64,000 nt of DNA, taken from contig JADHOV010000002.1 in NCBI GenBank assembly GCA_016778765.1, forward strand, positions 62,001 to 126,000. Reading direction: 5' to 3'. The position numbers were made by a program, and so were the translations under genes. This document shows, piece by piece, positions 58,910-64,000 of this stretch (position 1 is the first letter of the stretch; each line of letters begins with the position of its first letter). The DNA is from Paracoccaceae bacterium. Its GTDB lineage: Bacteria; Pseudomonadota; Alphaproteobacteria; Rhodobacterales; Rhodobacteraceae. The notes below the pieces were generated by a model. That model saw only the letters and a list, made by a program, of their open reading frames with translations. It had not been told where the DNA came from and did no database searches.

Positions 58910-59491
58910 TATCGATTCTCCCTATTTTTTAAATTCTAGCGCAAATAACTAACCAATCGCAGATCATTTTCAAAGCCAAAACCGTCTTCCGCTCTGTTTA
59001 ATTTCAATTCGAGTTCAGACAGAGCCTAGTTTAGAAAGTTTTGCCGCCGTAATTTTTTTGGGTCTTCCGCACCTTTCAGCAAGGTTGGTTGGAACTGCGT
59101 TTCAGTTTTACCCCATTCCCACCTTGTAGGCAGAATGCCCAAAATCCTTTCGAGTGGTGGCTAATGAATGGCTGTTCGTTTACAAACAAGGTGTTGTTGT
59201 TGAAACAAAAGCACCGTGGAAAAATATGAATGTTTGCGAGGCTGGCGTCGGTGTATTTTTTGGAGAATACATTTAGATCTCAAAAAGCCAAAACACCCAC
59301 TAGAAATGGTTGAAATTGATTTAAGACTTCTGGCAAGTGATCAGAGGCTGCGTTTCAGAGACTTTGCCAATTATACCGTTGAAATATCCTGGAGCCGATG
59401 AATACAGAGAATTATTGCCTGCGCAGGCGCATCTATCTGAAAAACCTTCAAGCATACTCTACTGTAAATTTTTTATGGCAGCATGGGCTAT
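58910..59491. other. Intergenic region upstream of dppA and downstream of the chemoreceptor gene
   Basis: No gene is supported in these 582 bp. A 61-codon open frame from a GTG at 59216 has no ribosome-binding site. The dppA promoter should lie in the first 200 bp, and the 3' end of the chemoreceptor transcript in the last part. No terminator, operator or repeat was recognised. Confidence 0.45.
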
Positions 59492-61696
59492 TTATTCACT
59501 TTTGAATTTTGAAACGTGGCTTTCAATTTTTTCAACCATTTTGTTGAATTCATCGGAGGTGGCGGCCAGTTCTGTGGATGCGGCGCTGCTTTCGCTTGCC
59601 GCCCCGTCAAGTTTTTTCATCGCTTCATTTATTTCGTTAACCCCTTTTGCTTGCTCTTCTGAGGCCGAGGCAATTTCTTGAACTAATTTTGCGGTATCTT
59701 GAATATTGGGTACCACGCTTTCGACCAATTGGCCCGCTTCTTCTGCGATCTGCAGGCTATTTTCAGCCAGGTCACTGATTTCTTTAGCGGCAATCTGACT
59801 GTCTTCGGCCAAACTTCGGATCGAGTCTGCGACAACCGCAAACCCATTTCCGGCCTCTCCCACGCGGGCCGCTTCGATCATCGCATTCAAAGCCAGCAGA
59901 TCCGTTTGGTAAGCAAAATCCTGAATCAAGGTCACCTTACCCGCAATTTCTTTCATTGCCAAAACGGTTTGCTTCACCGCTTCGCTGCCTTCTGTGGTTG
60001 AGGAGGCCGCCTGCGATGCAAGCCTGTTGGTCGATTGTGCATTATCAGCGTTTTGGGTGATCGAAACGCTGATTTGTGTTAATGCAGCGCTGGTTTCCTC
60101 TATGGAACCTGCCTGCGTTCCTGCATTGGTTTTAAAGCTTTCCGCGGTGGCATTCAATTGCAATGACGCCGTTGAAACCGATGTTACAGCGGTTTTTATA
60201 TCCTGCATGATCAACTGAATGCGCTGAATAAATCCGTTTAAAGAGGCAGCTGTTTGGCCAATTTCATTGCTACCAAAATCGGGCAGTCGAAGTGTTAAAT
60301 CCCCTTCACCGGCACGAAGATTTTCGACAGCATCCAGCATTTGGTTGATGGGTTTAGAAATCACTTGTCGCGAAAATATAACGATCACAGTGGCGATACC
60401 GGCAATGATCAGCGCAACAAATATCAAAATAGTATTGCGTATGTTCTGCGTTGCCGCGAAGGCCTCGGCTTCATCGATTTCGCTTAAAATTGCCCAATCT
60501 ACATCCTTAATCGCCAAGGGTTTAAACGCCGATAATACAGGAATATTTCTATAGTCCTCAATGATTAATGATGCGGTTTCACCTTTTAAGGCCATTTGCG
60601 AGGCTGTTGTATCCACTTTTTGACGGCCAATGACGCTCCCTGATTTTTCAATTTCACGCAGTAAATTTTGCTCCATTCCGAGGTTTTTCATTTGTGCGAG
60701 GTAACCAGAGGGATCTTCAATCAAGAAGCGAGATTCATTTTTAAGAGTAAGATCCGAACCGACCATATAGGTTTCGCCGCTTTCCCCCAAACCGATATCC
60801 CGCCAATTCTAGTTGTTGGTCATAATATTGTTGATCTGATCCACGGGCATTTGAAACGCCGCAACGCCCAATAACTTATCCTGCTCAAATATTGGCGAGA
60901 CGATGAAGGAAGCGGGTGCGTTGTAAGAGGGCCCATAAGGCGAAAAATCAATCAGATATGTGAAGCTTGGCGCTTTAGCTGTTTTGGCAATTTGAAAGGC
61001 TTTCCCCAAATTGCTGGTGGCATAGGGCCCTGTGAGCAACGAGGTTGCATAATCGGCTTCTTTGAACACGGAATACACGATATGCCCGGTATCAATATCA
61101 ATTAGAAAAATGTCGTAATAGCTGAATTTTTCTAAAAAATTTCGCAAGACCGGGTGGTATCGCGCATGGTGATCACTGTACCGGCTGTTGTCATTTGCAC
61201 GATCTAGCTTATGTTTTGACCCCAGTTGATTGGGATTATTCGCAATATATAAATCCTGAAGGGTCTGGGTGCTTTTTTCGTTTGGAAAATAATCGATGAA
61301 ATGAGGCGTGGTTTGTGAATTATCAGCAAGTTTCGGTAAAAAATCCCCTTGGTAATATTCCGCGACGCGGGTTTGCAGCGCGGCCTCGGCTTCCGGCGTA
61401 AGGTTACGCTCTTCTGCGATTGTTTTAAAGGCTTCTGCGAAATCCTTCATCGCTGAAATGACCATGTGGTTTTCCGAAAAAGTTTCAATTTGATGCCTGA
61501 TTTGCGAAAAGTAATTTTCGACCTGGGTCGCTTTTATTTCGCGCGTTGCGATGAGTTTGTTGAAGGCTTGCTTTTCAAGTTCGCGTTGGGCAATGTCGAT
61601 TGATATCGAAGATACTAGAACGATCGAAAGTAAGATAAGCGGCAAAAGTGCGGTTAATACTTTCGTACCTATGTTTAAATTGCGCCAGACGGTCAT
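59492..61696 (-). pseudogene. Methyl-accepting chemotaxis protein gene interrupted by an in-frame amber stop
   Basis: Two open frames, 60812-61696 and 59492-60808, lie in the same frame and are separated only by one TAG codon (60809-60811) after M-T-N-N. Read through, they give a complete 734-residue chemoreceptor: first membrane helix (L-L-P-L-I-L-L-S-I-V-L), a periplasmic double-Cache sensor, in which the stop falls before [14 protein letters not shown], second helix ([12 protein letters not shown]), HAMP (P-I-N-Q-M-L-D-A), and the methyl-accepting domain with [20 protein letters not shown]. Everything else is intact, so the lesion is recent, or a sequencing error. No che genes are nearby. 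Confidence 0.85.
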
Positions 61697-62114
61697 AATG
61701 TAAGCCCTTTTTAATAAAAATTAATAAAACTAATTTTGAGACTTTTATGCGCACTTGCTTTAAACAAAAAATGCGCACGTTTAAATTTTTTGAGTATTCT
61801 TAATCTTAGGTTGCAGAATGAATCATTTTTATAAAAAGATGTTTATAGGCAGCTTGACGTGAATGAGTTGTCTAAAAATGTGTATTTTTGAGTGTTTGCG
61901 TTTGAAATAATAATACCAGTATTGATATTTTTAGCATTGTTTCAAGCGTTTTCAGAAAATTTTTAAGCTTAAAAGAAAGGTTTGCGGTGTAAATCTTTGG
62001 GAACATGCGTTTTGCGTTTAAAAATTTAACCCCCTCAGGGGCTGCAAGAAGACTGGCACAGAACTTGCAAAATTTCTTCAATCGAAATGCCCTATCTATC
62101 GCCGGAGCGCTGCT
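61697..62114. other. A/T-rich divergent intergenic region
   Basis: No gene is supported in these 418 bp between the chemoreceptor and the 62115 gene. The middle (about 61860-62030) is rich in A/T tracts, as would suit bending or IHF binding. CCCC-TCA-GGGG (62031-62041) lies just upstream of the sigma-54 promoter. Confidence 0.5.
62053..62069 (+). promoter_or_regulatory. Sigma-54 (RpoN) -24/-12 promoter
   Basis: CTGGCACAGAACTTGCA matches the YTGGCACGRNNNTTGCW consensus at all but one specified position. The invariant GG (62055-62056) and GC (62067-62068) are ten bases apart, as required. Transcription would start near 62080, and the next gene begins at 62115, leaving room for its GGAG ribosome-binding site. 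Confidence 0.75.
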
Positions 62115-62537
62115 ATGAACCTTGCTGATTTTCAACCATCCAATTCAACCACACCAAGCCCGATTGAACCGGCCAGCTGGATGCGTAGCGCGCTGCTGTC
62201 TTTGGCTCTGTCTGAAAAAGGCCCAGCCGAAAATAACCATGCGCTTTTGCGCAAGCAATTTGTTTTCTCAAATTGCGTGCTTCAGGCATTTGAAGCGATT
62301 TTAAGCGCCAATAAAATCACCATAGAAGAAGCAAGGTTGGTGGATGAACTGATTCAGACCTATTTATGCGACGACCTTCTGTCAGCCTTGGGTGAAGATT
62401 GTATTTCAGTGATTCACCGCTTGCTGATGCCCTTTTCCGATGCGGTGGAAACCCCGAAAGCGAAATCAAAACCAAGCGCGCGCATGGCCGTTTTTACCGA
62501 ATTTTCGATTACAGACGCGCCGGCAAACTTTGTCTAA
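62115..62537 (+). CDS. Hypothetical protein behind a sigma-54 promoter
   Basis: A 140-residue protein I do not recognise. It has CCGGAG upstream of the ATG. No signal peptide is present. The N-terminal stretch is Ser/Thr/Pro-rich, the middle (about residues 45-105) is predicted helical (N-C-V-L-Q-A-F-E-A-I-L-S-A-N-K-I-T-I-E-E-A-R-L-V, then L-C-D-D-L-L-S-A-L-G-E-D-C), and the tail is P-K-A-K-S-K-P-S-A-R-M-A-V-F. The likely RpoN promoter suggests control by nitrogen status, motility or another enhancer-binding protein. No sigma-54 activator gene is adjacent. Confidence 0.65.
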   Translation: MNLADFQPSNSTTPSPIEPASWMRSALLSLALSEKGPAENNHALLRKQFVFSNCVLQAFEAILSANKITIEEARLVDELIQTYLCDDLLSALGEDCISVIHRLLMPFSDAVETPKAKSKPSARMAVFTEFSITDAPANFV

Positions 62538-62684
62538 CCCGATTACGATTTTGTGAATGAAGGCCAGAGCTTTCAAAGTTTGATACGGGCCTTTCAACCC
62601 AGAAATTCATTGACCTTCTGGCCGAGTTGCCGTTGTTTAAACCAATGATATTTCGCGTTGAAGCTGTTCTGGTTAACGTCAGAT

Positions 62685-63641
62685 ATGTGTGACATTTTGC
62701 TTGCAGGCGCCACCGGCTATATCGGCTCGGCAGTGGCAAAGGCCCTTGTAGAGAAGGGGTATCAGGTGTTGTGCCCGGTGCGACGGATGCCCAAAGCACC
62801 CCTTAATGGCGTGATTTATGAAATTTGTGATGTTACCGATGCCGTTGAAGTAAAGCAGTTGGCGCAGCGATTTTCGGGCATTGAAGCGATTATTTCCTGT
62901 ATTGCTTCGCGCACGGGGGGGCGCCAAGACGCGTGGTTGGTTGACTATCGCGCGAATATGACGCTGCTGGAAACCGCGCAAGAATGGGCGATCGAGCACT
63001 ATATTCTATTATCGGCGATTTGCGTACAAAAACCGCGCTTGGAATTTCAACATGCCAAGCGCGCATTTGAACAAAAGCTTCAGGCGTCTGGTCTTACCTA
63101 TAGTATCGTGCGACCGACTGCGTTTTTCAAATCACTCTCGGGGCAGGTAGAAAAGGTAAAGGCTGGGAAAGCCTTTGTGATGTTCGATGATGGCCTGCAA
63201 ACGGCGTGTAAACCAATTTCAGAAGCCGATTTGGCCGCTTATATTTGCGGATGTTTAAACGATATTAAACGCCACAATGCGATTTTACCGATCGGGGGGC
63301 CTGGCCCTGCGATTACGCCAATAGAGCAGGCGCAATTATTGTTTCGCCTTTTGCAAAAGCCCGAAAAAATTCGGCGCGTTCCCAGCGCGCTTTTCAAAGT
63401 GATCGGCGGCGTCTTGGCGGGGCCTTCTTTGCTGTCGGGTCGTTTGGCTGACAAACGCGAATTTGTAAATATCGGACATTATTATGCAACTGAGTCGATG
63501 TTGCTTTGGGATCCAGAGTTGTCAGTATATTCCGCGCAAAACACCCCAGAATTTGGCGACCAGAGCTTGGAGGCGTTTTATCGCCAAGCTTTAAAGACTG
63601 GTCTAAATGGTCAGGATTTGGGGGCGCATAAATTATTTTAG
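62685..63641 (+). CDS. bciA: 3,8-divinyl (proto)chlorophyllide 8-vinyl reductase
   Basis: A 318-residue NAD(P)-binding protein with G-A-T-G-Y-I-G at residues 7-13. The conserved BciA words are nearly continuous: L-L-S-A-I-C-V-Q-K-P, L-E-F-Q-H-A-K, S-I-V-R-P-T-A-F-F-K-S-L-S-G-Q-V, T-A-C-K-P-I-S-E-A-D-L-A-A-Y-I, P-I-G-G-P-G-P-A-I-T-P and Y-Y-A-T-E-S-M-L. The enzyme reduces the 8-vinyl group of divinyl chlorophyllide with NADPH during (bacterio)chlorophyll synthesis. The gene stands apart from other photosynthesis genes. The start codon is not firmly set; a TTG at 62658 is the alternative. Confidence 0.88.
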   Translation: MCDILLAGATGYIGSAVAKALVEKGYQVLCPVRRMPKAPLNGVIYEICDVTDAVEVKQLAQRFSGIEAIISCIASRTGGRQDAWLVDYRANMTLLETAQEWAIEHYILLSAICVQKPRLEFQHAKRAFEQKLQASGLTYSIVRPTAFFKSLSGQVEKVKAGKAFVMFDDGLQTACKPISEADLAAYICGCLNDIKRHNAILPIGGPGPAITPIEQAQLLFRLLQKPEKIRRVPSALFKVIGGVLAGPSLLSGRLADKREFVNIGHYYATESMLLWDPELSVYSAQNTPEFGDQSLEAFYRQALKTGLNGQDLGAHKLF

Positions 63642-63881
63642 AATTTGCCGTCAAACTGACAGAGCGTTTCAGATTAAAAGTGAAGGTAAAGCATATCCTT
63701 TTTTACTGACTATATTGAAGCCTTGCGGCTTTCAAACCTTCCACTGCATGGATGCTGCCTTGTGAGCTTTTTGAAGGATTATACTCGCCGGTCAGCGATC
63801 TGAAGCGGGGCGTTGCAACCGTGATGTGTTGGGAAAGCGCAACGATCTCTATTTTTTGGCATTTAGAAAACTGAGGTCAAA

Positions 63882-64000
63882 TTGATTAAAATCATATATA
63901 TCGCAGGCCCGCTATTTAACGCTCTTGAAAGAGGCTGTCTTGAGGATATCGCCTATGAGCTATAAGCCGACGGGTATGATTGTTTTTTGCCCCATAGAGA
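63882..64000 (+). pseudogene. Nucleoside 2-deoxyribosyltransferase-like gene start, broken by a nonsense codon (3' end outside window)
   Basis: From a TTG at 63882 with TGAGG upstream, the frame reads I-K-I-I-Y-I-A-G-P-L-F-N-A-L-E-R-G, the characteristic start of the nucleoside 2-deoxyribosyltransferase family, whose core is I-Y-L-A-G-P-L-F. At 63963-63965 a TAA stop follows Y-E-L, after which the same frame continues A-D-G-Y-D-C-F-L-P-H-R, exactly the family's next segment. The stop therefore stands where one residue, probably Glu, is expected. The gene is cut by the window end. A sequencing error is possible. Confidence 0.65.

Noticed and set aside
59216-59401. 61-codon open frame upstream of dppA
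   Set aside because: GTG start without a ribosome-binding site, no protein-family pattern, and wrong orientation for an operon with neighbours.
59492-60790. Second half of the chemoreceptor as an independent gene
   Set aside because: It begins inside the Cache sensor domain with no ribosome-binding site and is in frame with the upstream half.
60809-60811. Programmed read-through or pyrrolysine decoding of the TAG codon
   Set aside because: Nothing in the window (no pyl genes, no structural element noted) supports recoding; a nonsense mutation or error is simpler.

Overview
The window reads as a chromosomal segment of an alphaproteobacterium of the order Rhodobacterales, most likely a marine Roseobacter-clade member. 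Evidence: ctrA directly downstream of its inhibitor gene sciP (DUF1153); an operon-dense layout full of binding-protein-dependent uptake systems (Phn, TctABC, TRAP, BMP/nucleoside ABC, Dpp); a Rhodobacterales-like LpxD/ACP/KAS cluster; and a convincing bciA, the 8-vinyl reductase of bacteriochlorophyll synthesis, which suggests an aerobic anoxygenic phototroph or a recent relative of one. Base composition is moderate (near 50% G+C by eye). I saw no rRNA, tRNA, CRISPR array, prophage or insertion sequence.

Layout. 1-5.8 kb: the 3' end of a hydantoinase B/oxoprolinase gene overlapping an FAD amine/amino-acid oxidase, then a uronate-dehydrogenase-like SDR, a DMT exporter, a hotdog thioesterase and a DinB/maleylpyruvate-isomerase-like protein. 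6-9.6 kb: phosphonate/phosphite-type ABC transporter phnD-C-E-E. 10-13.1 kb: tctCBA, followed by a universal stress protein. 14.3-16.8 kb: SOUL haem-binding protein, an orphan iron-type binding protein and an unknown. 17.5-24.4 kb: TPR-methyltransferase fusion, a divergent murein pair (MepK-like peptidase and L,D-transpeptidase), then lpxD-acp-KAS. 24.4-31 kb: housekeeping genes mnmA, sciP, ctrA, ligA, recG, with two small membrane-protein ORFs.

31.5-40.2 kb: a seven-gene minus-strand operon (N-formylglutamate-amidohydrolase-like protein, TRAP transporter, glutamine-synthetase-like ligase, aldehyde dehydrogenase, iron alcohol dehydrogenase) with a divergent RpiR regulator. I infer a gamma-glutamylation route for an imported amine or amino alcohol; this is the best candidate for an undescribed system. 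40.4-46.3 kb: BMP-type nucleoside/base ABC transporter with a CodA-like deaminase. 47.3-53.2 kb: complete arginine catabolism (arginase, ornithine cyclodeaminase, PutA) with a divergent Lrp/AsnC regulator. 53.5-58.9 kb: dppABCDF. 59.5-64 kb: a chemoreceptor gene broken by one in-frame amber codon, an unknown gene behind a near-consensus sigma-54 promoter, bciA, and the start of a nucleoside 2-deoxyribosyltransferase-like gene that also carries an in-frame stop.

A pattern across the window: all six genes for periplasmic binding proteins are followed, within about 30 nt of the stop codon, by a strong GC-rich hairpin. In five cases the hairpin lies between the binding-protein gene and the next gene of the same operon, which fits mRNA stabilisation or partial termination that sets binding-protein excess.
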